DNA of 64,000 nt, from positions 372,001 to 436,000 of the forward strand of contig CAVUIK010000010.1 in assembly GCA_963741565.1 (NCBI GenBank), given 5' to 3'. Shown here piece after piece: positions 33,653-42,190 of the stretch. The position numbers were made by a program, and so were the translations under genes. Source of the stretch: Ga0077555 sp963741565 (GTDB taxonomy: Bacteria; Pseudomonadota; Alphaproteobacteria; Rhizobiales; Hyphomicrobiaceae). Below the pieces are notes generated by a model, which ran no database searches, was not told the origin of the DNA, and worked only from the letters and a program-made list of their open reading frames with translations. How positions within the stretch are numbered: position 1 is the first letter of the stretch; every line of letters starts with the position of its first letter.

Positions 33653-34405
33653 ATGCTGCGATCTTTGCTGTTCGCCGTTGCCTTCTATCTGGCGACGGCC
33701 CTGTTCATGCTGCTGGGAGCCTGGCTGTTCGTGGCGCCGCGATCGTGGGCCATGGCCGGCCTGCAACTGCATGGGCGATTTTGTATCTGGCTGCTGAAGG
33801 TCATCTGCGGCACCGGACTCGAAGTGCGCGGCCGCGAAAAGATCCCACCGGGCGCTTGCCTTGTCGTCGCCAAGCACCAGTCCGCCTGGGATACCTTCGC
33901 ACTGGTGCCGCTCTTTGCCGATCCGGCGATCGTGTTGAAGGACGAGCTCAAATGGATCCCGCTCTACGGATGGTTCTGCTTGAAGTTCGAGCACATCCTG
34001 GTGCGCCGCGATCGCGCCGCTGTGGCCCTCAAGCAGCTGATCGCCGACGCCAAGGCGAAGGCGGGCCAAGGCCGGCAGATCTTCATCTTCCCGGAAGGCA
34101 CGCGGCGGTCACCCGGCGCGCCGCCCGACTACAAGCCAGGCTATGTCGCGCTTTATGAGAACCTGCAACTCCCGTGCGTGCCGCTCGCCCTCAACTCCGG
34201 GCTTTACTGGCCTCGCCGCAGCTTTCGCCGCTATTCCGGCACGATCGTCGTCGAGATCCTCGATGTGATTCCGCCGGGACTGCCGCGAAAAGAGTTTCGC
34301 CGGCGCCTCGAAGCCAATATCGAGTTCGCCAGCGCCCGCCTGATCGAAGAGGCGGCGGCATCGCCGGCGCCGCCACCACGGCCGGTCGTTGTCGCCGACG
34401 CCTGA
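33653..34405 (+). CDS. plsC: 1-acyl-glycerol-3-phosphate acyltransferase (PlsC family)
   Basis: A 250-residue membrane-associated acyltransferase that adds the second acyl chain to lysophosphatidic acid. The catalytic HX4D is present as KHQSAWDTF near residue 79, and FPEGTRRSPG near 146 is the substrate-phosphate site. An N-terminal membrane helix covers about 2-30. I chose ATG 33653; an upstream in-frame start would add 16 residues of non-family sequence. The following ligase-like gene may overlap its end. Some related proteins acylate other lysophospholipids. Confidence 0.9.
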   Translation: MLRSLLFAVAFYLATALFMLLGAWLFVAPRSWAMAGLQLHGRFCIWLLKVICGTGLEVRGREKIPPGACLVVAKHQSAWDTFALVPLFADPAIVLKDELKWIPLYGWFCLKFEHILVRRDRAAVALKQLIADAKAKAGQGRQIFIFPEGTRRSPGAPPDYKPGYVALYENLQLPCVPLALNSGLYWPRRSFRRYSGTIVVEILDVIPPGLPRKEFRRRLEANIEFASARLIEEAAASPAPPPRPVVVADA

Positions 34406-35774
34406 TCCGCCTTCTGACGTTCGTTCGCCTTCGCCCCCGCCCGATCATGAGGCCGCCTTGGAACTGCCGATCAACATGGTGACGAAGCGACCCGCCGCTG
34501 CGTTGGGCGGCGCGGCCCTCGCGTCGATGATCTTCCTGGCGATTGCCGCAACGTCCATCGCGTTCTCGCAGGCGGCACCTTGGGCTCTGGCGGGTTTGGC
34601 GGTCGCCGGTCTGGTCGAGTGCGGCCCGCAGGCCGTGCGCGACCGGCTACGCCAGACGCCTTGGCCCTATGCCACCGTCCTGGCGCTGGCGCTGCTGGCG
34701 GCGCTCTCCGCAATCTGGGCCCCCAAGGCCGGGGTCGCGATCGTCAAAGGCATCGCCTTGGCCGGCGTCAGCATGGCGGTCGCCCTTGGCGCGGGTCTGC
34801 TCGCCTCGCCGCAGCCGGACCGGCGGTCGACGTTGGCCAGCGGGCTCGGCATCGGGCTCGGGCTCGGGTTGCTGTTCGTGGCGATCAATGCGCTGACCGA
34901 CGATTATCTGACCCGCTGGGTGCTGTGGCATTTGCCGGGCCACGGCGGCAAGCTGGTCGGCAAACACGTGCGGCTCGGCGCCGACTTCGTCCAAAGCGTC
35001 TCTGAATCCGTCAGCAATCGACCCATGGCGGTCGCCACGCTGCTTGCGATCCCGGGTTGGCTCGTGGTGCGAAATCATGCCTCGCCGGCCCTGTCGCGGA
35101 TCTATTTGGCGTGTTTCGCGGCCTTTGCGATTGCTGTTCTGATCGGTGGCACTCATCAATCGTCCCAGCTGGCGCTCGCCTGTGGTGTCTCCGCCTATCT
35201 GCTGGCGCGCGCCAATAGGGGGTTGGCGATCCGCCTGCTGGCGGTCGCTTGGTGCGTGGCGATACTGGCGATGCCGCTGGTTGCAGCAGCTTTGGCACGC
35301 GCGGACGTGCACAATGCCAGTTGGTTGTTCACCTCAGCCCGCGCGCGCGTCATCATCTGGGGCCTGACGGCCCAGAAGATCGCGGAGCGGCCGCTGCTCG
35401 GTCATGGGGTAGTGGCCACCGAGACCATCCAAAAGAACAATCCAAAGCCCGAGTGGCGTCCGGGCGATTATTACCCGCAGTCCACGGCCCGGCATGCCCA
35501 CAACGCCTATCTGCAGATCTGGTTCGAGCTGGGGGCGGCTGGTGCATTGCTGTTCTGCGCGTTCGGCCTGGCCGTCCTCGATCGGGTCCGATGGATTGCG
35601 CGCGACGATCAGCCCGAAGTCATCGCCGCGCTGGCGCTGGTCGCCACGATGATCGCAACGTCCTATGGGCTCTGGCAGCTCTGGATCCAATCCGCGATTG
35701 CGATCGCCGCCATTCTGCTCATCGTGGCGCAAGGCCGGCGCACGCTGGCGCCGAACCTGGGCGCTGAACGCTGA
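34389..35774 (+). CDS. O-antigen ligase / polymerase-like membrane protein (Wzy_C)
   Basis: A multi-pass membrane protein of about 430-461 residues with around 11-12 hydrophobic segments and a large periplasmic loop in the second half. The loop ends in HAHNAYLQIWFELGAAG (about 378-394), the pattern of Wzy_C/WaaL O-antigen ligases and polymerases in which the conserved His-x-x-x-Asn/Tyr cluster is catalytic. The longest start, TTG 34389, overlaps plsC by 17 bp; TTG 34458 and ATG 34476 are alternatives and the first 25 codons look weakly coding. The glycan is not known. Confidence 0.8.
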   Translation: MSPTPDPPSDVRSPSPPPDHEAALELPINMVTKRPAAALGGAALASMIFLAIAATSIAFSQAAPWALAGLAVAGLVECGPQAVRDRLRQTPWPYATVLALALLAALSAIWAPKAGVAIVKGIALAGVSMAVALGAGLLASPQPDRRSTLASGLGIGLGLGLLFVAINALTDDYLTRWVLWHLPGHGGKLVGKHVRLGADFVQSVSESVSNRPMAVATLLAIPGWLVVRNHASPALSRIYLACFAAFAIAVLIGGTHQSSQLALACGVSAYLLARANRGLAIRLLAVAWCVAILAMPLVAAALARADVHNASWLFTSARARVIIWGLTAQKIAERPLLGHGVVATETIQKNNPKPEWRPGDYYPQSTARHAHNAYLQIWFELGAAGALLFCAFGLAVLDRVRWIARDDQPEVIAALALVATMIATSYGLWQLWIQSAIAIAAILLIVAQGRRTLAPNLGAER

Positions 35775-35935
35775 CCGGTGGACCACGCACTTTCGAGTGG
35801 ATTTTCCGGTTTGGAGGAATAGTGTCGTGATCGCGAAATTCGTCACCATCAGCAGCCGGTGTCGAACGAATTTTGCGATATGAATCACACCCGTCTTCCC
35901 CAGCCTTCGCGGCCGACTTCTGAATTCATCCGGAC

Positions 35936-37285
35936 ATGAGCATGATTGACGATGCCGCTTCCCCCTCGTCGAACCGGCGGGTTTCGATCGCGGAAGCCTT
36001 GCAGGCGCGCGAGACGGCTGGCCGGCCGGTCCGCGTCGGCCTGATCGGTGTTGGGCAGATGGGAACCGATATCGTCGTCCAACTCGCACAAATGCGGGGC
36101 ATCGAGTTGGTTGCGGCAGCCGAAATGACGCCGGAGCGTGTCGAGACGGCGGCAGCCATGGCCGGCGAACGCTGCCGCCGCCCGCTGGTGTGCGCCAGCG
36201 CCGGCGATATCTCACGGGCGATTGCCGGCGGCCGCCTCGCCGTTGCGAGTTCGACGGAGCTCGTGTGCCGCGCGCCGGAGGTCGAAGTCGTCATCGACGC
36301 CACCGGCAATCCGAATGCCGGCGCCAATGTCGCGCTGACCACCATCGCAGCGAAGAAGCACATCGTGATGATGAACGTGGAGGCCGACGTCACGATCGGG
36401 GCCTATCTTGCCGCAGAAGCTGCCAAGGCGGGCGTCGTCTACACGCTCGGCGCCGGTGACGAACCGACGGCCGCCATGGAGCTGATCAATTTTGTGCGTG
36501 GCCTCGGCTATCCGGTGGTCGCTGCCGGCAAGGGCAAGAACAACCCCTTCCGCATCGACGCCATTCCCGACGACTATGTCGCCGAGGCCCGGCAGCGCAA
36601 CATGAACCCGCGCATGCTCGTGGAGTTCGTCGACGGCACGAAAACCATGGTCGAGATGGTGGCCATCGCCAACGCCGCCGGGCTCGTGCCGGATATCCCG
36701 GGCATGCACGGTCCGGCCGCGCCGCGCGACGAGCTGCAAAAGTACTTCTGTCCGCAAGAGGAAGGCGGCTTGCTGACCAAGAAGGGCGTTGTCGATTTCA
36801 CGGTCGCGAAAGGCGTTGCCCCTGGCGTGTTCGCCGTCGCCGAGATGCGCCATCCGCGCGTCCGCGAGCGCATGGCCGATCTGCATCTGGGTCCCGGACC
36901 CTACTACTCGTTCTTCCGGCCCTACCATCTGACCAGCCTCGAGGTGCCGCTGTCGGCTGCCGCAGCCGTGTTGTTCGGCGAGAGCCATATGCGCCCGCTG
37001 GCCGTTCCGACGTCCGAGGTCGGCTGCGTCGCCAAGCGCGACCTGAAGCCCGGTGAGACGCTCGATGCGATCGGCGAGTATTGCTACCGCGGCTTCTCGC
37101 TGACGCGCGCCGACGCGCTGGCCCGCAATGCGCTGCCGTTGGGGCTGGCCCAAGGCGCCAAGGTGACCCGGGCCATCGCGAAGGGCGAGCTGCTGAGCTA
37201 CGCCTCGGTCGAGCCCAACGCCTCGCTCAAGATCGTCGAGGTTCGCCGCCTGCACGATCAGCGCATCCGTGCGCTGACGGGGTGA
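35936..37285 (+). CDS. SAF-domain NAD(P)-dependent oxidoreductase
   Basis: A 449-residue protein with an N-terminal Rossmann domain (VRVGLIGVGQMGTDIVVQL, about 32-50, and a IDATGNPNAGA stretch) followed by a catalytic region (to about 350) and a C-terminal SAF domain (LAVPTSEVGCVAKRDLKPGE onward), the layout of homoserine-dehydrogenase-like proteins with a flagellar FlgA-type SAF tail. ATG 35936 is used; ATG 35942 also fits. It stands alone, followed by an accessory region. The substrate is unknown; related enzymes act on sugar-acid or hydroxy-acid intermediates. Confidence 0.75.
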   Translation: MSMIDDAASPSSNRRVSIAEALQARETAGRPVRVGLIGVGQMGTDIVVQLAQMRGIELVAAAEMTPERVETAAAMAGERCRRPLVCASAGDISRAIAGGRLAVASSTELVCRAPEVEVVIDATGNPNAGANVALTTIAAKKHIVMMNVEADVTIGAYLAAEAAKAGVVYTLGAGDEPTAAMELINFVRGLGYPVVAAGKGKNNPFRIDAIPDDYVAEARQRNMNPRMLVEFVDGTKTMVEMVAIANAAGLVPDIPGMHGPAAPRDELQKYFCPQEEGGLLTKKGVVDFTVAKGVAPGVFAVAEMRHPRVRERMADLHLGPGPYYSFFRPYHLTSLEVPLSAAAAVLFGESHMRPLAVPTSEVGCVAKRDLKPGETLDAIGEYCYRGFSLTRADALARNALPLGLAQGAKVTRAIAKGELLSYASVEPNASLKIVEVRRLHDQRIRALTG

Positions 37286-37388
37286 CCGGTCCGGCCTTCG
37301 CGAGCAGATCTCGCGAGGCTTGATAGTGGAAGATGTGGAAATTGAGAGAAAACGATCTTGCGCTCACTCCCGTGCTACCTTTTTTTTC

Positions 37389-38177
37389 ATGCAGCAACTC
37401 ATCCAAGCCATCCCTGACCCGAACGTCCTCATCGCCCTCCCGACTGAGGAACTCGCCATGCGCATGCTCCCTCTCCTGGTAGAATGCTCACTTCCGCGCA
37501 ATGGGAACGGGAGGATCCATGCAGCGAACCTTTGCGCGGAGTTAGAAAGTACTGCACGTAGTGGCGCACGTTACGACCAGCCGACAGCTTACACTGGTAC
37601 AAACATCAAGCAGGTTCAGGAAGCGTTCGTGGAGGCGTGGGCTTGGTTGGAAGCCCGAGGTCTCATAGTGCCCGTCACTGACCAGAACAGCACTGTCGGC
37701 TGGCGTCGACTAAGCCGTCGTGCTCAGGCACTAGCGAGCGAGGGGAATTTCAAAGCCTTCCTCTCTGCTGATCTCCTACCTAAAGAACTCCTTCACTCCG
37801 CGATTCGCGAAGATGTCTGGATCGCGTTCATCCGCGGCGCATATGACGTCGCCGTATTCCAATCGATGAAGCAGGTTGAGGTCTCAGTGCGCGCAGCAGG
37901 TGGATATGGTGCCGCGCTTGTAGGCACAGACCTGATGCGCCAAGCCTTCCATGTGGATACCGGGCCACTCACAGACAAGAGCACAATCAAGGCGGAGCGC
38001 GAAGCTCGCCAGCACCTCTTCGCGGGTGCAATCGGCAGTTACAAGAACCCGCAGTCACATCGGCGCGTCAACCTCGACGACCCGCACGAAGCCATCGAGC
38101 AAGTCATACTCGCAAGTCATCTTCTGCGAATCGTCAACTCCCGGATCGAATCCATCAAAGCTTCACGCTCCGAATAA
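37389..38177 (+). CDS. TIGR02391-family protein (HEPN-like C-terminal domain)
   Basis: A 262-residue soluble protein of lower GC content than its neighbours, which suggests transfer. The C-terminal half matches the TIGR02391 (Ymh) pattern: LHSAIREDVWIAFIRGAYD, an FQSMKQVEVSVR helix, LMRQAFH, and LFAGAIGSYKNPQSHRRV, where the Asn-Pro-x-(x)-His element is the most constant part. Proteins of this type often sit in variable regions and are thought to be HEPN-like RNases or nucleic-acid-binding proteins; the activity is not proven. I chose ATG 37389; a longer frame begins at 37320. The next elements are palindromic repeats and a GIY-YIG gene. Confidence 0.7.
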   Translation: MQQLIQAIPDPNVLIALPTEELAMRMLPLLVECSLPRNGNGRIHAANLCAELESTARSGARYDQPTAYTGTNIKQVQEAFVEAWAWLEARGLIVPVTDQNSTVGWRRLSRRAQALASEGNFKAFLSADLLPKELLHSAIREDVWIAFIRGAYDVAVFQSMKQVEVSVRAAGGYGAALVGTDLMRQAFHVDTGPLTDKSTIKAEREARQHLFAGAIGSYKNPQSHRRVNLDDPHEAIEQVILASHLLRIVNSRIESIKASRSE

Positions 38178-38250
38178 CAATTTGCCCGCGCCTTTGCCTC
38201 TAACGTTGCCACTGTCGGAGAAGCGTCGCGCGACGCCAAAACCCACCTCT

Positions 38251-38280
38251 GTCATCCCGGGGCTTGTCCCCGGGACCCAT
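38251..38280. repeat. 30-bp palindromic repeat, left flank of GIY-YIG gene
   Basis: The 30-mer from GTCATCCC to GGGACCCAT contains an internal 7-bp hairpin (CCCGGGG-CTTGT-CCCCGGG). Its exact reverse complement is at 38640-38669. It lies 12 bp from the GIY-YIG stop codon. Confidence 0.85.
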
Positions 38281-38292
38281 TCGTCCGCTTGC

Positions 38293-38604
38293 TCAGAGCG
38301 GTTTAATCGACTGCACACCTGGCAGCGACGGAAACAGATCCACCCAATGCGGGTTGTCACGCTCGATCGTGTTGATCTTCCACTGGCGCGGCCATTCCTT
38401 CATCGTCTTCTCGCGCTGGATCGCCTCGTTCGCGTCAGCGAATTCCTGATACCAGACCAGCGTGTGGACCTTGTACCGGGCGGTGAATTTCGACGCCGTG
38501 CCGGCGCGATGCGCCTCGACACGCCGGATGAGCCCATTGGTGACACCAATGTACAAAGTGCCGTAGGGCTTGCTCGCCAGGATGTAGACGAAATAGCAAT
38601 GCAC
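38293..38604 (-). CDS. GIY-YIG nuclease family protein
   Basis: A 103-residue small GIY-YIG endonuclease-domain protein. The motif is YFVYILASKPYGTLYIGVTN (residues 4-23, YIL and YIG), with the catalytic Arg in LIRRVEAHR (about 26-34) and the family Lys/Glu region REKTMKEWPRQWKINTIE later. Such stand-alone domains resemble UvrC and homing-enzyme N-termini but have no target-binding domain. The gene lies tightly between two perfect inverted copies of a 30-bp palindrome, which suggests that the gene and repeats form a unit. ATG 38604 is 36 bp from the right repeat. Confidence 0.88.
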   Translation of the reverse strand: MHCYFVYILASKPYGTLYIGVTNGLIRRVEAHRAGTASKFTARYKVHTLVWYQEFADANEAIQREKTMKEWPRQWKINTIERDNPHWVDLFPSLPGVQSIKPL

Positions 38605-38639
38605 GGCGCGCTCCGGTGACCGTAGGAGTTTGCGGCACC

Positions 38640-38669
38640 ATGGGTCCCGGGGACAAGCCCCGGGATGAC
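38640..38669. repeat. 30-bp palindromic repeat, right flank of GIY-YIG gene
   Basis: Exact reverse complement of the 30-mer at 38251-38280, with the same internal hairpin. Together they bracket a 419-bp segment. No target-site duplication is visible next to the two outer ends. Confidence 0.85.
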
Positions 38670-38717
38670 AATGTTGTTCGCTTCGCCACGAATTGAATTG
38701 CCGACGGCAAGCACGTA

Positions 38718-38787
38718 CCGGGATGACAGCTGTGGGTCGGCTTCGGTGACACCAGCCTTCGCCGGGGCAGGCAAGCCGCGGGATGAC
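38718..38787. repeat. Degenerate copies of the palindromic repeat
   Basis: CCGGGATGAC at 38718-38727 and the longer CGCCGGGGCAGGCAAGCC-type block ending GCGGGATGAC at 38756-38787 match the right end of the 30-mer with changes. The stretch 38605-38962 holds no gene apart from these repeats and the start region of the hydantoinase. Confidence 0.6.
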
Positions 38788-38962
38788 TGGGTGTGTATGG
38801 CGAGGTTAGGCACGTGGCGTGTCGCTTCGTGGGTCTGGAGGTCGGATTCCGACCAGCTGCACAATCGTGGCCCTGCACCCCACACAACGACTTGTCAGCC
38901 CGCCGGACCTGACCGATGCTCGGCCCAGCGGAGCAGCAGTTCATCAAGTCAATGGGGTCATC

Positions 38963-40427
38963 ATGAGCGCGTACGATATCGTCATTCGCGGCGGCAAGGT
39001 TGCGACGGCCAGCGAAAGCTTCGATGCCGATGTGGCGATCACGGGTGAGGCGATCACAGCCATCGGCCGCGACTTGCCGAAGGGCAAGCGCGAGATCGAT
39101 GCCCGCGGCAAGTACGTGCTGCCCGGTGGCGTCGACGCGCACGCGCATATCGAGCAGCTCTCCGGCATGGGCGTCATGGGCGCCGACAATTTCGAGAGCG
39201 GCACGACCGCGGCGGCGCATGGTGGCACGACGACGGTCGTGTGTTTCGCCGCCCAGCACCGCGGCAAGAGCCTGACGAAAGTGGTCGAGGACTATCACAA
39301 GCTCGCCAAGAAAGGCGCGGTGATCGACTACGCGTTTCATATGATCCTTGCCGATCCGAATGCGCGCGTGCTCAAGGAGGAGTTGCCGCCGCTGGTCAAG
39401 GCCGGTCATTCCTCGATCAAACTGTTCATGACCTACGAGCACACCAAGGTCGACGACGAGCAGCTGCTGGATACGCTCGTTGCCGCGCGCGAGAACAAGG
39501 CGCTGGTCTGCGTCCACGCCGAGAACAACGGCATGATCTCGTGGATGGCGCGGCGTCTGGTCGAGCGCGGCTACGTCGCGCCCAAGTACCACGCGGTCCA
39601 CCATCCGCGGCTCTGCGAGTCCGAGGCGTTCTATCGCCTGATCGCCTTCGCCGAGCTGATCGACCAGCCGGTGATCATCTATCACGTGTCGACCGCCGAG
39701 GGCTGCCAGGTGATCCGCGAGGCGCGCGGCCGCGGCGTCAAGGTGTTCGCGGAGACCTGCACGCAATACCTGACGCTGACCGTCGATGATCTCGACAAGC
39801 CCGGCCTCGACGGCGCCAAGTGGATCTGCAGCCCGCCGCTGCGCACCCAAGGCGACCAGGAGGCGCTCTGGCAGGCGCTGGCGCTCGGCGATCTGCAGTT
39901 CGTCTCGTCGGATCACGCGCCTTATCGCTTCGACAGACACGGGCAAGCTGCGCGCCGGCCCGAAACCGAGCTTCAAGGAGATCGCCAACGGCATGCCGGG
40001 CCTCGAGCTGCGCCTGCCGCTGCTGTTCGATGCCATGGTCTCCAAAGGCCGCTATGGCGTCGAGAAGTTCGTCGAGTGGACGGCGACGGCGCCAGCCAAG
40101 ATGTACGGTCTCCACCCGAAGAAGGGCACGATCGCAATCGGCGCCGATGCGGACATCGGCATCTGGGATCCGAAAAAGAAGGTCACCATCCGCGACGAAG
40201 ACGTGCACGACCGTACCGGCTACACGCCCTATGTCGGCCGCAAGATCGAGGGCTGGCCGGTGACAGTGCTGCGCCGCGGCGCGGTGATCGTCGAAGCCGG
40301 CAAGCTCGGTGCGAAGCCCGGCTCCGGCGCGTTTCTGCCGCGCGCGGCAGGCGCTGCTGCCGAGCCGACGGGTCGCCTGTCGCCCGAGTTCGATCCGAAG
40401 CGGAATTTCGGCGCCAAACTCTATTGA
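38963..40427 (+). pseudogene. Dihydropyrimidinase/D-hydantoinase, frameshifted
   Basis: Amidohydrolase-superfamily cyclic-amide hydrolase of about 488 residues when the two frames are joined. Part 1 (from ATG 38963) carries the metal-ligand motif GVDAHAHIEQ, then the VVHH-region VHHPRL and SDHAPYRFD. Right after RFD the frame goes wrong. The family sequence resumes one base later as DTGKLRAGPKPSFKEIANGMPG and runs to TGA... at 40427. An extra A at about 39935 explains it. The first frame alone continues as unrelated sequence to 40576. Substrates would be dihydropyrimidines or hydantoins. If the base is a sequencing error, the enzyme is intact. Confidence 0.85.
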
Positions 40428-40463
40428 GCGACATGCGCTGCGGATCACGGATTGAGGATGCGC

Positions 40464-41554
40464 ATGGGTCCGCTCGCGGGTGGCAATGCATTCAAGCTCG
40501 GTTTGTTCGGCATCAATACGGATGGCGGTATTGCCATCACCAAGGTGCCGGAGCGGTGGCGCGCCCGCTGGGATGATATTGCCGAGCGGTCGCGCAGATG
40601 GCAGATCGCGCGGGGCTCGAGTTCATCCTGCCGATCGCCCGGTGGAAGGGCTATGGCGGCGAGACCAACGTGCGCAACAGCTGCTTCGAGACGCTGACGC
40701 ACGGCGCGGCGCTGGCGGCGTTGACCCAGCGGATCGTGATCTTCGCGACGGTGCACGTCCCGCTGGTGCACCCGGTTTTCGCCGCCAAGGCGCTCTCCAC
40801 CATCGATCATGTGAGCGGCGGTCGCGCCGGCCTCAACATCGTGTGCGGCTGGAACCAGGACGAGATGGCGATGTTCGGCCACGTCCAGAGCGCGCACGAT
40901 GCCCGCTACGAGCAGGGTCAGGAGTGGACCGAGATCGTCACCCGCATCTTTGCGGCGGAGGGCCGGCCATTCGACTATACGGGCCGCTTCTACGATTTGA
41001 AGGGCGTCAGCGGAGAGCCGCCGCCCGTGCAGCGTCCGCGGCTCCTGACGATGTCGGCGGCATCGTCACCGGCGGGGCGAGAGTTCGCCGTGCGCACCAG
41101 CGATCTGTTGTTTGGCACGTTTGGCGACCTCGAGAAGGGCCGGGCGCAACTCGCCGACATGCAGGCGCGGGGTGCCAAGGCCGGGCGCCAGATCGGCATT
41201 TTCACCGCGTGCCACGTCGTTTGCCGCGAGACCGACGCGGAGGCCGAGGCCTATTATCGCCATTACGCGGCGGATCAGGCCGACGCGGCGGCGGTCGATT
41301 TTCATATCAATATGACGCGCGCCAACCGGCAGGTGGACACAGTAGTGCTCGAGGACCGCGTGCGGCGAGCGGCGGGCCTGTCCAGTTATCCGCTGATCGG
41401 GCGTCCGGAGCGGATCGCGGAGCAACTCGTCGCCATCCATCGGCTCGGATACGCGGGGACCAGCCTGTCGTTCGTGAATTTCCGCGACGAGCTGCCGTAC
41501 TTCACGGAGCGCGTGTTGCCGCTGTTGGTACAGGCCGGCGTCCGCACCAGCTGA
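40464..41554 (+). pseudogene. RutA-like LLM-class monooxygenase, frameshifted
   Basis: A luciferase-like flavin monooxygenase of about 363 residues when joined. The N-terminal part (FKLGLFGINTDGGIAITKVP, ATG 40464 with GAGG 6 bp upstream) is in one frame up to AERSR at about 40595; family sequence then continues in another frame from QMADRAGLEFILPIARWKGY to the stop at 41554. One missing base (a C in GCGC-AG) repairs it. This sequence is close to RutA/pyrimidine-type enzymes (KGYGGETN, NIVCGWNQ). It lies 36 bp after the hydantoinase, so the two would act together on cyclic amides. The gene is broken as read. Confidence 0.82.
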
Positions 41555-41577
41555 GGATGATCGACCCCTGAAAACAC

Positions 41578-41604
41578 AAAAGCCGCCCCGTGAGGGCGGC
41601 TTTT
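41578..41604. terminator. Bidirectional terminator between LLM and cold-shock genes
   Basis: AAAAGCCGCCC-CGTGA-GGGCGGCTTTT is a perfect 11-bp stem with a 5-nt loop and A/T-rich ends. It lies between convergent genes (LLM stop 41554, csp end 41640). Confidence 0.9.
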
Positions 41605-41639
41605 GCTCTTGAGCGCCGATGTGGCGTCAACAGGTCGGC

Positions 41640-41849
41640 TTACGCCGCCTGGATGTTGCCAACCGCGATCTTGCCGGTGCGGCGGTCTTCCTGCGTGTCG
41701 AACTGGACCTTCTGGCCCTCGCGGAGACCCTGCATGCCAGCGCGCTCGAGAGCCGTTGCATGGACGAACACGTCCTTGCCGCCGTCGTCCGGAGCGATGA
41801 AGCCGAAGCCCTTTTGGTCATTGTAGAACTTGACGGTGCCTTTGTTCAT
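41640..41849 (-). CDS. Cold-shock protein (CspA family)
   Basis: A 69-residue single cold-shock domain that binds single-stranded RNA and DNA. RNP1 is KGFGFI and RNP2 is VFVHATAL, with the N-terminal GTVKFYNDQ start. Length equals the family norm. The downstream terminator and a long 5' region (41850 upward) fit a monocistronic, post-transcriptionally regulated csp gene. Confidence 0.96.
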   Translation of the reverse strand: MNKGTVKFYNDQKGFGFIAPDDGGKDVFVHATALERAGMQGLREGQKVQFDTQEDRRTGKIAVGNIQAA

Positions 41850-42190
41850 GGATTTTCCTTTGCTAGTCCACGATTGCTACCGAGCCGATCTGATTGTGCT
41901 CGCGCACACCCCAACCAGCTCTCTTTGTCGATTTTTGGAGGAATTTCCTGAACGTGCACCCGGCATTGCCTAAGAGCAGCGGCCCTATCGTCCGGCCAAA
42001 GTCGATGCCACTAAATATAGGTTACCGTCGTCGATCGCAAGTAGGTGGACACAAATCGTGATCGAAAAAGGGTTACAGCTCAACGAAACCACCTTTGGAG
42101 GCCGAGTTTCGGCGCATCGGCTACAACTGAACGGTGGGGATAGCAGCGTGAGCCGGTCGATTTGTTCGCATGGCCAGAGCCATCGCCTGT
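41850..42190. other. Gene-free region upstream of the cold-shock gene
   Basis: About 340 bp between the csp start and the end of a phnE gene on the same strand. It is where the csp promoter and 5' UTR must lie, and TTCCTTTG-type purine/pyrimidine stretches appear next to the start. No terminator for the phn operon was found in it. Confidence 0.45.

Noticed and set aside
36212..37255. Long minus-strand frame opposite the SAF-domain oxidoreductase
   Set aside because: It lacks any recognisable motif and covers a well-supported gene; high GC makes long antisense frames common here.
38435..40045. A long minus-strand frame that contains VIPGLVPGTH-type repeats
   Set aside because: The repeated peptide is only a translation of the dispersed palindrome and the rest is antisense to the hydantoinase.
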